A stretch of 16,609 nucleotides of DNA from contig JAAZCN010000187.1 in NCBI GenBank assembly GCA_012513245.1, positions 1 through 16,609 on the forward strand, read 5' to 3'. The stretch's first letter is position 1, and every line of letters starts with the position of its first letter. The position numbers were made by a program, and so were the translations under genes. The stretch comes from Synergistaceae bacterium. GTDB taxonomy: Bacteria > Synergistota > Synergistia > Synergistales > Synergistaceae. A model generated the notes under the pieces. That model saw only the letters and a list, made by a program, of their open reading frames with translations. It searched no databases and was not told the DNA's origin. This document shows positions 6,900-13,572 of the stretch, in pieces.

Positions 6900-7394
6900 C
6901 TAAAATTTCTTAAATATCGAAGGTTTTGCTCCGCAAATGGGGCAAGGGATAGTTGACTCTTTGCCCTTATGGATATAGCCGCAGATCGGGCAGAGGTAAT
7001 AATCCTGTCCCTCTGGCTCATTCCCAAGGTTTGCAAGTGCCTCGCCATAAAGACGCGCATGTACTTTTTCAGCTTCGTTTGCATAATTGAAAATACGTGC
7101 GGCTTCGTTATTACCCTCGGCCTTTGCCTCTTCGATCATCGGAGGATACATCTCGGTAAATTCATATGTCTCTCCGTCTTTGGCACTGACAAGGTTCTCT
7201 GCGGTAGTACCTATTCCGCCCATTGCCTTGAATTCTGCGAATGCGTGGATAGTCTCAGCTTCCGCTGTTGCACGGAAAAGACGGGCTATACTGTTGAATC
7301 CCTCTTTTTCTGCCTGAGCTGCAAAGCATAGATATTTCCTGTTGGCCTGTGATTCTCCTGCAAAAGCTGTTGCAAGGTTTTCATTTGTCTTCAT
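6900..7394 (-). CDS. Rubrerythrin
   Basis: A 164-residue cytoplasmic non-haem iron protein that reduces hydrogen peroxide in anaerobes. The N-terminal four-helix domain has the di-iron ligands: Glu14 in AGES, Glu47-x2-His50 in EAETIH, and a second EAEKVH motif near 109-114. The C-terminus is a rubredoxin-like domain with two CPICG motifs (about 134 and 149). The domain order is ferritin-like then rubredoxin, the classical short rubrerythrin form. The ATG at 7394 is set by AGGAGG seven bases upstream. It is flanked by its own promoter (7455-7483) and terminator (6827-6860), so it is a single-gene unit. Electron donors such as NAD(P)H-rubredoxin reductase are not in the window. Confidence 0.96.
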   Translation of the reverse strand: MKTNENLATAFAGESQANRKYLCFAAQAEKEGFNSIARLFRATAEAETIHAFAEFKAMGGIGTTAENLVSAKDGETYEFTEMYPPMIEEAKAEGNNEAARIFNYANEAEKVHARLYGEALANLGNEPEGQDYYLCPICGYIHKGKESTIPCPICGAKPSIFKKF

Positions 7395-7454
7395 TGATTT
7401 TCCTCCTGTATAAGTTGAGTGTTTTGTTTAAACGTTCTAATTTAAAACTATTTT

Positions 7455-7483
7455 AGTTTAATTCATAATATTCTCTCTGTCAA
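7455..7483 (-). promoter_or_regulatory. Rubrerythrin promoter with overlapping inverted repeat
   Basis: On the minus strand TTGACA (7483-7478, perfect -35) and TAAACT (7460-7455) are 17 bases apart. The inverted repeat AAACTA, three A, TAGTTT (about 7445-7459) overlaps the -10 and start region and is a possible operator. In anaerobes rubrerythrin is often controlled by PerR- or Fur-like repressors; the sequence does not match a standard PerR box closely, so the regulator is not assigned. Confidence 0.6.
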
Positions 7484-7487
7484 CTAA

Positions 7488-8018
7488 CTAAAATTCTACC
7501 CCTTTTCTTGCTGATATCCCCTCTTTATAAGGGTGTTTCACCTCACGCATTTCTGTAACGAGGTCAGCAAGTTCAATGAGTTCCCTGTGTGCACCTCTAC
7601 CTGTAAGGACAAGTTCCATTTCAAAGGGCTTAGTTTTTATCAGTTCTATAACTGACTCAAGAGTCACCAGTCCATATTCAAGCGCCACATTTATCTCATC
7701 CAGTATGAGCATGTCGCACTTCTCGTGGGCCTTTGTTATCATAAGTGCTGTTTCAATGCCTCTTTTTGCCTCTTCATAGTCCTCTGGCTGCTCTTTGCCT
7801 TTATATACGTAGTCAGGTCTTCCTGTCTGGATAATTTCCAATCCCTCGAGCTTTGAGGCAGTGATCAATTCACCGTAATCCTTCCAGCCTTTCATAAACT
7901 GTATCACAGTAACATGAGCTCCATGTCCCAGAGCTCTCACAGCAAGTCCCAGCGCTGAAGTAGTCTTTCCTTTGCCATTTCCTGTATATATTTGTATCAG
8001 TCCTTTTTCTCCAAACAT
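7488..8018 (-). CDS. cobO: Cob(I)yrinic acid a,c-diamide (corrinoid) adenosyltransferase, CobO/BtuR type
   Basis: A 176-residue cytoplasmic enzyme that moves the adenosyl group of ATP to a Co(I) corrinoid, a step in coenzyme B12 synthesis and salvage. Residues 13-20, GNGKGKTT, form the P-loop characteristic of this family, and LILDEINVAL near 104-113 is the conserved Walker-B-like segment; the C-terminal TEMREVKHPY is also typical. Length is normal. Its ATG at 8018 shares its A with the stop codon of the upstream M48 peptidase gene (TGATG), and GAGGAG lies upstream inside that gene, so translation is probably coupled. No other cobamide gene is in the window, so it could serve salvage as well as synthesis. 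Confidence 0.95.
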   Translation of the reverse strand: MFGEKGLIQIYTGNGKGKTTSALGLAVRALGHGAHVTVIQFMKGWKDYGELITASKLEGLEIIQTGRPDYVYKGKEQPEDYEEAKRGIETALMITKAHEKCDMLILDEINVALEYGLVTLESVIELIKTKPFEMELVLTGRGAHRELIELADLVTEMREVKHPYKEGISARKGVEF

Positions 8019-8827
8019 CAGCTGTTTCGCTCCTCTGCTTTTGCCTTTGCCGCCTCTTCCTTTTTCATACGCTCAATTGCTGCGTCTATGTCGTACCCGC
8101 CTTTTTGGGCAGATGTATCCTTAGGATCACCCACAGAAAGTGACTTTGGCTGTTGAACAGCACCTTTTTCTGAGCCGTCGGGGAACTTTGCTTTAGGGTT
8201 AAGGCTGAGTATTTCGTTCCTGAGATGGAGGAGTCTCCGTTCATCGGGCGGGTGTGAGTTAAAACCGCTGGGTTGGCCCCTGTTATCGCTTTTAGAGAGT
8301 TTGAGAAGGGCGCTGTATAGCCCGACCGGATCTTCTCCCATCTTATGGGCCAGGTGTACAGAATAGTCATCTGCCTCAACTTCCTGCTCACGGCTCCATC
8401 CTGCATAAGCAAGGTTTGCGCCTACTCCTGCCGCTGTATCAGCTATACCGCCGCCAAATAACTGTCCCAATAAGGTCGCTGCTATAGAAAGACCGACTCC
8501 CCTGTTGACCGTGTCTTGGTAGTGGTTAAGTTTAGCGTGTCCGGCCTCATGAGACAAAACCCCATACAATTCAGCCTGAGTATCAAGGAGTTCAAGCAGC
8601 CCCGTAGTGACTGTAACAGAATTTCCGTTAGCCACCCATGCGTTCGGTGTTTTTTCCTCTTTTATGTTAAAGGGCAGGTTCGTAAGCTCTGTAGCCTTAG
8701 CTACGCGTGACCATACGGCCTTCGCATCATGAGCACTCAGTTTGGCTTCCGAGAGTCCGGGCATAGAGAACAAAAGAACCAGCACCGCAAAAATAACTAA
8801 AGAAATATTTTTCCTGACTAATGTCAT
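8018..8827 (-). CDS. Secreted M48-family zinc metallopeptidase
   Basis: A 269-residue protein with a signal peptide (MTLVRKN, hydrophobic core, cleavage probably after the LSEA segment, about residue 28). The M48 zinc site is clear: HEAGH at 93-97 and Glu149 of the downstream EVEAD motif. The region 110-145 is Gly/Ala rich and weakly hydrophobic. After about residue 200 there is a polar tail ending in a charged KKEEAAKAKAEE helix. It resembles soluble or lipoprotein-like M48 peptidases such as BepA/LoiP, which degrade misfolded envelope proteins, but it has no lipobox and no TPR domain. The ATG at 8827 follows AGGAGG. It is the first gene of a pair with cobO; no functional link between the two is obvious. 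Confidence 0.9.
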   Translation of the reverse strand: MTLVRKNISLVIFAVLVLLFSMPGLSEAKLSAHDAKAVWSRVAKATELTNLPFNIKEEKTPNAWVANGNSVTVTTGLLELLDTQAELYGVLSHEAGHAKLNHYQDTVNRGVGLSIAATLLGQLFGGGIADTAAGVGANLAYAGWSREQEVEADDYSVHLAHKMGEDPVGLYSALLKLSKSDNRGQPSGFNSHPPDERRLLHLRNEILSLNPKAKFPDGSEKGAVQQPKSLSVGDPKDTSAQKGGYDIDAAIERMKKEEAAKAKAEERNS

Positions 8828-8915
8828 AGGTAAAACCTCCTTATTGCAAAAAATACATTTCTAGACATTCAATGGCAATATTGTCGTATGTGCGGGCTAT
8901 AACCGCATCGGTAGT

Positions 8916-9680
8916 TTACGAATGGTTTTTGATAAAATTTTCTATCAGCTTCCAGGAGATGCTGAGCCCGCGAAAAACTTCAGGGATCTCGTGGGGAGCA
9001 AACCAGCATGCTTCTGTGACCTCTTTGCCGTCCACCTCTATCTCACCGCTCTCCCATTCCGCCGTAAAACCAAGCATCAGGGAACGGGGAAAGGGCCAGG
9101 GCTGGCTTCCGAAATATCTGATGTTTTTTACTACGATCTTTGTCTCTTCGAATACTTCCCTTTCCACACATTCTTCGAGGCTCTCACCCGGTTCTACGAA
9201 TCCTGCCAGAACACTGAATCTGCCGGGAGGAAAATTTACACCGTGACCCATGAGAAGTTTGCCCTCTTTTTCTACTGCTACAATTATTGCCGGAGAGATA
9301 ACAGGATAATAGACCTCTCCGCAGCTAGGACATCTCATTGCCCCTTCACTTAAATCGTATGAGGTCTGAGTTCCGCAAACCCCGCAATATCTGTTCGCCC
9401 TCTGCCAGTCCATCAGATGAAAAGCTTTACCGGCCCTGAAAAACTCCCTATCCTCAAATGTTGGCCATATAGCTCTTCTTTCCAAGAAGAGATACTTAGC
9501 CGACAGTTCTGATCCGGGATCGATCTCTGCCCATCTGTCTCCATCGGGATCTTCTCTGTCTACGTTTCCACTTGCCTTAAAAAGCGACTCCAGTTCTTTA
9601 TCTGATGTAGTATCCGGAAGTTCGGAAGCTCCGTTTTTCAGCAGGATCTTTCCATTGCAGAAAATATAATATTTACTCAA
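8916..9680 (-). CDS. nudC: NAD(+) diphosphatase / RNA-decapping Nudix hydrolase
   Basis: A 254-residue cytoplasmic enzyme that splits NADH/NAD to NMN and AMP and, in E. coli, removes NAD caps from RNA. A divergent N-terminal domain (1-90) is followed by a zinc ribbon (Cys99, Cys102, Cys117, Cys120) and the Nudix domain. The Nudix box starts at Gly160 and has Glu166, Arg174-Glu175 and Glu178-Glu179; its final Gly is Lys181. SQPWPFPRS at 192-200 is the array that marks the NADH pyrophosphatase subfamily. TTG at 9680 is the start, with GGAGG seven bases upstream. It is divergent from ppnP with 115 bases between the start codons. Confidence 0.95.
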   Translation of the reverse strand: MSKYYIFCNGKILLKNGASELPDTTSDKELESLFKASGNVDREDPDGDRWAEIDPGSELSAKYLFLERRAIWPTFEDREFFRAGKAFHLMDWQRANRYCGVCGTQTSYDLSEGAMRCPSCGEVYYPVISPAIIVAVEKEGKLLMGHGVNFPPGRFSVLAGFVEPGESLEECVEREVFEETKIVVKNIRYFGSQPWPFPRSLMLGFTAEWESGEIEVDGKEVTEACWFAPHEIPEVFRGLSISWKLIENFIKNHS

Positions 9681-9795
9681 AATGTTTCCTCCATAGTATT
9701 TGTAATTTCTATCAAACTACCCTATTGTACTAGACGTATGTGCAAAATAACACTATCATGGTCGGACATTCAATTTTTTAGGAGGTCGTAACCAG
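9681..9795. other. Divergent intergenic region nudC / ppnP
   Basis: Contains both ribosome-binding sites (GGAGG for nudC on minus, AGGAGG for ppnP on plus at 9780-9785). TACAAT on the minus strand and TATCAT on the plus strand could serve as -10 elements, but neither has a good -35. The promoters are therefore not assigned precisely. Confidence 0.35.
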
Positions 9796-10119
9796 ATGAT
9801 TGAAAAGTTTGAAAATGTTACAGCTATTGCTAAGGCAAACGTATACTTTGACGGGAAAGTCGTCAGCCATACGATCCACACAGCAGACGGTGACCGCAAG
9901 ACTCTCGGACTATTCCTGCCCGGAGATTATGAATTTGGGACAGGCGACGCAGAAATTATGGAAATCATCGATGGGGTATGCCAAGTACGTCTCCCCGGGA
10001 CTAAAGAATACATCGAGATCAAAGAAGGAGAGACATTCAACCTGCCGGGCAACAGCAAGTTTGGGTTACGCTGCTATATCCCGGTCCAGTATGTCTGCTC
10101 ATATATCCCGCTTAACTAA
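9796..10119 (+). CDS. ppnP: Pyrimidine/purine nucleoside phosphorylase (PpnP, DUF1255)
   Basis: A 107-residue single-domain cupin-like protein. E. coli PpnP (YaiE) cleaves several nucleosides with phosphate to give free base and ribose 1-phosphate. Family features seen are the N-terminal N-x-Y-F-x-G-K-V-x-S block (residues 15-25), GLFLPGDYEFGT, a central EIMEIIDGVCQVRLPG strand pair, a GETFNLPGNSKF segment and the terminal QYVCSYI. Its length is slightly above the E. coli protein (94), the extra residues being at the N-terminus. AGGAGG lies ten bases before the ATG. A strong terminator follows at 10157, so it is monocistronic. Confidence 0.93.
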   Translation: MIEKFENVTAIAKANVYFDGKVVSHTIHTADGDRKTLGLFLPGDYEFGTGDAEIMEIIDGVCQVRLPGTKEYIEIKEGETFNLPGNSKFGLRCYIPVQYVCSYIPLN

Positions 10120-10156
10120 GACTGCAAAAGACATTTTTTGAAAATTTATTGGTCTA

Positions 10157-10215
10157 AATAAAAACTGAAGAGATACGAGATGAACTTATCCGGCATCTCG
10201 TCAGTTTTTATTTTA
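10157..10215 (+). terminator. Intrinsic terminator after ppnP
   Basis: A long hairpin: outer arms AATAAAAACTG (10157-10167) and CAGTTTTTATT (10202-10212), inner arms ACGAGATG (10175-10182) and CATCTCGT (10194-10201), a bulge on the left side and an 11-base loop. A T-rich tail follows on the plus strand. The A tract at the left means it could also stop transcription from the minus strand. Confidence 0.85.
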
Positions 10216-10420
10216 TCTGTAAAGGGAATGACTGTTATATTTCTGCTGAACCTAAGCATGATTAGCGAAAATTCTAATCTTCGCATATAATAATGGCGGC
10301 GTACGAGCATATTATATTGGTAATTGTGTTGAAGATCGTGGTTATTTCTATGTACAAGCAGAGATTTTAAGATTATAGTATTGGCCGTTCGATAAATAAA
10401 ATTAATGGGAGGCGTTCCTT
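10216..10420. other. Intergenic region before the 133-residue gene
   Basis: The gap between ppnP and the next gene is 301 bases in all (10120-10420) and includes the terminator. The remainder has the small perfect inverted repeats GATTAG/CTAATC (around 10260-10280) and ATATAATA/TATTATAT (10285-10292 with 10310-10317), a 25-codon hydrophobic reading frame (10293-10370) without a ribosome-binding site, and a promoter candidate at 10351-10379. Confidence 0.5.
10351..10379 (+). promoter_or_regulatory. Candidate promoter of the 133-residue gene
   Basis: TGTACA (10351-10356, four of six to TTGACA) and TATAGT (10374-10379, five of six) are 17 bases apart and end about 41 bases before the ATG. Confidence 0.4.
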
Positions 10421-10822
10421 ATGCAGAAAAAAGTTTGGGTAGTAACTCACATACAGGGGCTTGAAGTAACTGACGCTAGCGTATTTAGTAATGAATCGGA
10501 TGCAACTAACTATGCCCATGAGATGGCTTCAGCTAAAACCGGCACTTACCGGGTAATTGAATCGGTACTGAACAGCCGTGAAGTTATGGAAGAAGAAGCT
10601 GAAGAATGGGTATCTATGCCTGCTTTCGATGCGAATTGCATGGAATGTGTAGTTCAGGAAGTGGCAGAAGATTTTAAAGAGGAATTTGACGAAGTTGCCT
10701 GCACAAAATTCTTTGAAGAGAATAAAGACAAGCTCCAGAAGGAAGCAGACAAGATCGTCCAGGAATACCTCCGTAAAGAGCTTAAAGATCACCTCGACCC
10801 CGAACGAATTATCTTAGGCTAA
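10421..10822 (+). CDS. Unrecognised acidic 133-residue protein
   Basis: I do not recognise a family. The coding call is supported by GGGAGG before the ATG, an upstream promoter candidate and a strong hairpin 18 bases after the stop. The N-terminal 50 residues (MQKKVWVVTHIQGLEVTDAS...) alternate hydrophobic and polar residues and look like a small beta-alpha domain; the segment VFSNESDATNYAHEMASAKTGTYRVIES resembles the generic pattern of a strand-helix-strand unit. Residues 55-130 are strongly charged, Glu/Lys/Asp rich and helical, probably coiled-coil. There are three Cys (in NCMEC and VACTK), no signal peptide and no membrane helix, so it is expected to be cytoplasmic. It stands alone between two terminators. 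It may be a lineage-specific protein. Confidence 0.7.
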   Translation: MQKKVWVVTHIQGLEVTDASVFSNESDATNYAHEMASAKTGTYRVIESVLNSREVMEEEAEEWVSMPAFDANCMECVVQEVAEDFKEEFDEVACTKFFEENKDKLQKEADKIVQEYLRKELKDHLDPERIILG

Positions 10823-10839
10823 AGCACTCAGATATCAGG

Positions 10840-10863
10840 GAGGCCGGCTGCCCAGCCGGCCTC
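10840..10863 (+). terminator. Hairpin terminator after the 133-residue gene
   Basis: A perfect ten-base-pair stem, GAGGCCGGCT and AGCCGGCCTC, encloses a four-base loop, 17 bases after the stop codon. The following ATTTCTAT is only moderately T rich, so termination may be partial. Confidence 0.7.
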
Positions 10864-10932
10864 ATTTCTATATACACTTATAATTTTTGGCAGTAAGATC
10901 ATGACTTATTTTTATGCAAAAGGAGAATTTTT

Positions 10933-11634
10933 TTGGAATTTATGACTTCGATCCCCCTGTTTGGAAGTATCGCCAATGCAGCATTTATAATTTGCGGTGC
11001 TTTAATAGGACTCGCTTTAAGAAGAAAGCTGCCCGGGAAAATATTAGAGCTTCCTGTACAGGGTATGGCTATATTTGTAATCTCCCTCGGTCTCTCAATG
11101 TCTATTCATACGGAACACCCTCTGATAGTTATTGCGAGCATAGCTGCCGGCTCTGTCATCGGAGAGCTGCTGGATATTGAAGGAAAATTGGAGAGGGGCT
11201 GCGCGGCCCTGGAATGCAGGATCGGAGATAGCGCAAAAGGATTTTCATCCGGCTTTATCGCGGCCAGCCTTATATACTGTACAGGATCAATGGCTGTATT
11301 AGGCTCTTTTGAGGAAGGACTTGGCGGATACCCCTCACTGCTTTTGGCCAAAGGACTGATCGACGGACTGACGTCAATAGCTATAGCTGCGTCGCTTGGT
11401 TTCGGTGTCATTTTTGCATCGATTCCGGTATTCCTCTATCAGGGGGCACTCACCCTTGCTGCCGGCTGGATACAGCCCTTTATGTCTCAGCCTGCGATAA
11501 TTGAAATGAGCGCGACCGGGGGCCTCATGCTTGTTGGGATCGGCATCAATCTTCTGGGACTTATGAAGATCCGCGTAATGAACATGCTTCCAAGCCTTGT
11601 TATAGCTGTTATACTGGTACAGCTTTTCATCTGA
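10933..11634 (+). CDS. DUF554 family membrane protein (YqgA/YdfK type)
   Basis: A 233-residue inner-membrane protein with about seven hydrophobic segments. The family pattern is clear: an N-terminal GSIANAAFIICGALIGL segment, GSVIGELLDIE, the FSSGFIAASLIYCTGSMAVLGS core, a LLAKGLIDGLTSIAIAA segment, and a C-terminal GGLMLVGIGINLLGL. Members are presumed transporters; their substrate is not established. TTG at 10933 is taken as the start because GGAG lies seven bases upstream; the first ATG (10942) would be too far from it. It is upstream of bioY on the same strand, but bioY has its own regulated promoter. Confidence 0.92.
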   Translation: MEFMTSIPLFGSIANAAFIICGALIGLALRRKLPGKILELPVQGMAIFVISLGLSMSIHTEHPLIVIASIAAGSVIGELLDIEGKLERGCAALECRIGDSAKGFSSGFIAASLIYCTGSMAVLGSFEEGLGGYPSLLLAKGLIDGLTSIAIAASLGFGVIFASIPVFLYQGALTLAAGWIQPFMSQPAIIEMSATGGLMLVGIGINLLGLMKIRVMNMLPSLVIAVILVQLFI

Positions 11635-11676
11635 TCGCATTCAATAATATAGAAATATTTGCTTATAAATAATCAG

Positions 11677-11710
11677 CTTGTCAACTATATTATTTTATTT
11701 GGTTGACAAG
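11677..11710 (+). promoter_or_regulatory. BirA-type biotin operator
   Basis: A perfect inverted repeat, CTTGTCAAC (11677-11685), 16-base A/T-rich spacer, GTTGACAAG (11702-11710). This fits the known BirA operator form TTGTnAAC-N14-16-GTTnACAA and lies directly before the biotin transporter gene bioY. Biotin-loaded BirA would repress transcription. The right arm contains a perfect TTGACA -35. Confidence 0.88.
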
Positions 11711-11729
11711 TCCGTTCTTTAATTATAGT
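11703..11729 (+). promoter_or_regulatory. bioY promoter embedded in the BirA operator
   Basis: TTGACA (11703-11708) lies in the right operator arm and TATAGT (11724-11729, five of six) follows after 15 bases; TAGTAT two bases later would give the usual 17. Transcription would start at about 11736-11739, at or just before the bioY ATG, so the mRNA would be leaderless or nearly so. Confidence 0.5.
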
Positions 11730-11738
11730 ATCTCATCC

Positions 11739-12299
11739 ATGAAACCCCGTAGAATAATATACATCTCAATTTTTGCCATAATGACTGCCGTCGGCGCAAG
11801 GATCGCTATTCCTTTTCCACTGGTACCCTTCACTCTCCAGACTATGTTCTGTATACTCGCGGGGCTTCTTTTGGGGCCAAAGTATGGAGCGGCTTCACAG
11901 GCTTTATATATGTTTATAGGGCTTGTAGGCGTGCCGGTCTTTACCGGAGGAGGCGGGCTTTCCTCTATTTTCACTCCCTCTTTCGGTTATGTCATCGGAT
12001 TTGTTGCATGTGCCTGGATCACAGGAACGTTGTCCCGAAAAATAACCGGCAAGGGCAGTGTCCCAAGGACAAGAGATTATCTGGCAGCTTCACTCGCCGG
12101 GGTAGCCGGTCTCTATATATTTGGGCTTGTTCACCTTTATCTGATAGTCAATTTCTGGATGCCGGGCAACGGGATGCCGCTTATGAAGGTCCTCTCCATA
12201 GGCTTTTTCAGTACTATCGGCGGGGATATTCTGAAGGCTTACCTATCGTCTGTAATAGCTCTCAGGATCAAAAAGACATCTGTGTTTTCGGGAATATGA
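11739..12299 (+). CDS. bioY: BioY family biotin transporter, substrate-binding subunit
   Basis: A 186-residue membrane S-component that binds biotin and works with the ECF energizing module (EcfA, EcfA', EcfT, not in the window) or alone. It has about six helices and the family's PFPLVPFTLQTMF block (residues 23-35), ALYMFIGLVGVPVF and GYVIGF segments, and a GGDILKAYLSS motif near the C-terminus. An upstream TTG at 11703 would extend the protein by 12 residues, but it lies inside the BirA operator and -35; ATG at 11739 gives the usual N-terminus MKPRRIIYISIFA. No ribosome-binding site precedes the ATG. The BirA operator in front shows control by biotin. Its stop codon directly abuts the stop of the convergent regulator gene. 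Confidence 0.94.
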   Translation: MKPRRIIYISIFAIMTAVGARIAIPFPLVPFTLQTMFCILAGLLLGPKYGAASQALYMFIGLVGVPVFTGGGGLSSIFTPSFGYVIGFVACAWITGTLSRKITGKGSVPRTRDYLAASLAGVAGLYIFGLVHLYLIVNFWMPGNGMPLMKVLSIGFFSTIGGDILKAYLSSVIALRIKKTSVFSGI

Positions 12300-12686
12300 T
12301 CACAGGCTGCCGGCAGACCGATCAGCTTTTTCTTTTATAAATTCCTTTATCTTATTGAAGCTGGTTTCGCTTATTACATGTTCGATGCGGCATGCGTCAG
12401 TATCGGCAGATGTTTTGTCCACTCCAAGTATCTTTACGAAAAATTTAGAGATAACCTTGTGTCTTTCATATATCGCATTTGCCATATCAAAGCCCTTTTC
12501 TGTAAGCACAAGCTCTCCATTACGCTCCATAACGATGAGTTTGTTTTTTTCAAGAAGCTTCACAGCCCTGCTGACACTTGGCTTAGCGTATCCAAGTTCA
12601 TTTGCTATATCGATCGAACGGACGGTCCCGTTCCTCTCCCTGAGGATCAGTATCGTTTCAAGATAATTTTCCCCTGATTCATGCAT
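12300..12686 (-). CDS. Metal-dependent transcriptional regulator, DtxR/MntR family
   Basis: A 128-residue protein with a winged helix (about 5-65: SIDIANELGYAKPSVSRAV is the recognition helix-turn-helix) and a dimerisation/metal domain (about 66-125); there is no C-terminal SH3-like domain, so it has the MntR length. Metal ligand positions by alignment: Asn7 where MntR has Asp8 and DtxR Met10, Glu10 (MntR Glu11), His76 (MntR His77), Cys99 where MntR has Glu99 but DtxR has Cys102, then Glu102 and His103. This mixed site leaves iron versus manganese open. ATG at 12686 with GAGGTGG upstream is preferred to a start at 12767 inside the neighbouring gene. It is the second gene of a pair with the MBL hydrolase, 16 bases after its stop. 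Confidence 0.92.
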   Translation of the reverse strand: MHESGENYLETILILRERNGTVRSIDIANELGYAKPSVSRAVKLLEKNKLIVMERNGELVLTEKGFDMANAIYERHKVISKFFVKILGVDKTSADTDACRIEHVISETSFNKIKEFIKEKADRSAGSL

Positions 12687-12702
12687 GATCTTTCCACCTC
12701 TG

Positions 12703-13524
12703 TTATTCAAAGTTGAGTTCAAGCCCCGTACCCACTTCTCTGATTTTAAAAAATGCTCCCAGATCAATTTTAGCTTTCAAATCAGTACAATGGCAAGGAT
12801 GCATTAGGTCCGGTGCGATCCTTTTTAGTTCCCCCACTGTATTTTCCATCAGACACTTTTCGCTGTTCTGCAAATGAAAACCGCCAACTACATCCAGTAT
12901 TCTTTCAGTGCCTGTCAGTTTTTTTGCATGATCTATCACGTTGCATATACCTGAGTGAGAACAGCCGGTTATTATTACCAGACCATCTTTTGCCTCATAT
13001 GCGAGCGCTGAATCATCAAGACAGTAGTCATCGGTCCATTCGTTGTTGATAAGCGTTTTTCCTATGGGTTTGATTTCCCCGTTTTTTCTTGGGATCTCTC
13101 CAAGCCAAAGCAGCTTTTCTGTAATTCTTACCGGACCTCTGCATTTCGAGACTTTGAAATACTCCTCAATTACATCATCCTTGAGGATCATCCCGATCTC
13201 CAGTTTGCCGGATCGTTTTCTTTCGAATGCTCCGGGATGTGCGATCATTTCAGGCCTATCTCTTTTCATCGTCCTGTCAAAGTTCTGGACCAGATGGTTC
13301 AGCCCCCATGTATGATCATTGTGCCCATGAGAGAGCACCGCCATATCGGCATTATTTACATCTATACCCATTAGCTGTGCATTTTTGATAAATACATCTG
13401 AATAACCTGTATCGAATAATATCCTTCTTCCATCAGATTCTATCCAGAAACTCAACCCCGGTTCAGCTGTTAAATATCTGTCGATGAGTGTATTATTGTC
13501 CACTAGGACTATTAACTTTAGCAC
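12703..13524 (-). CDS. MBL-fold metallohydrolase (MJ0301-like)
   Basis: A 273-residue cytoplasmic metallo-beta-lactamase-fold protein. SHGHNDHTWGL gives the metal motif (His66, His68, Asp70, His71); later candidate ligands are His in GCSHSG (about 193), in GGFHL and in PCHCTD near the C-terminus. The arrangement, including DTGYSDVF and GCSHSGICN, fits the archaeal and bacterial group around the methanopterin dihydropterin-related MJ0301 enzymes; the substrate in bacteria is not established. The first candidate, GTG at 13533, overlaps the ribosome-binding site; GTG at 13524, eight bases after AGGGGG, is chosen. It is transcribed with the downstream DtxR-type regulator and is divergent from the TSUP permease with only 48 bases between start codons. 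Confidence 0.88.
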   Translation of the reverse strand: MLKLIVLVDNNTLIDRYLTAEPGLSFWIESDGRRILFDTGYSDVFIKNAQLMGIDVNNADMAVLSHGHNDHTWGLNHLVQNFDRTMKRDRPEMIAHPGAFERKRSGKLEIGMILKDDVIEEYFKVSKCRGPVRITEKLLWLGEIPRKNGEIKPIGKTLINNEWTDDYCLDDSALAYEAKDGLVIITGCSHSGICNVIDHAKKLTGTERILDVVGGFHLQNSEKCLMENTVGELKRIAPDLMHPCHCTDLKAKIDLGAFFKIREVGTGLELNFE

Positions 13525-13572
13525 ATCATCCACCCCCCTGATGATTTTACATGATACGGAGGTCTGTTGCTT
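13525..13572. promoter_or_regulatory. Very short divergent control region with inverted repeat
   Basis: The 48 bases between the two divergent starts hold both ribosome-binding sites and a perfect inverted repeat ATCATC (13525-13530), nine-base spacer, GATGAT (13540-13545). There is no room for two complete promoters, so at least one must lie inside the opposite gene. The repeat could be an operator, but it also overlaps the ribosome-binding site of the MBL gene. Confidence 0.35.

Noticed and set aside
8897..8913. TGCGG/CCGCA hairpin after nudC as terminator
   Set aside because: The stem is only five base pairs and no T run follows on the minus strand, so I do not call it.
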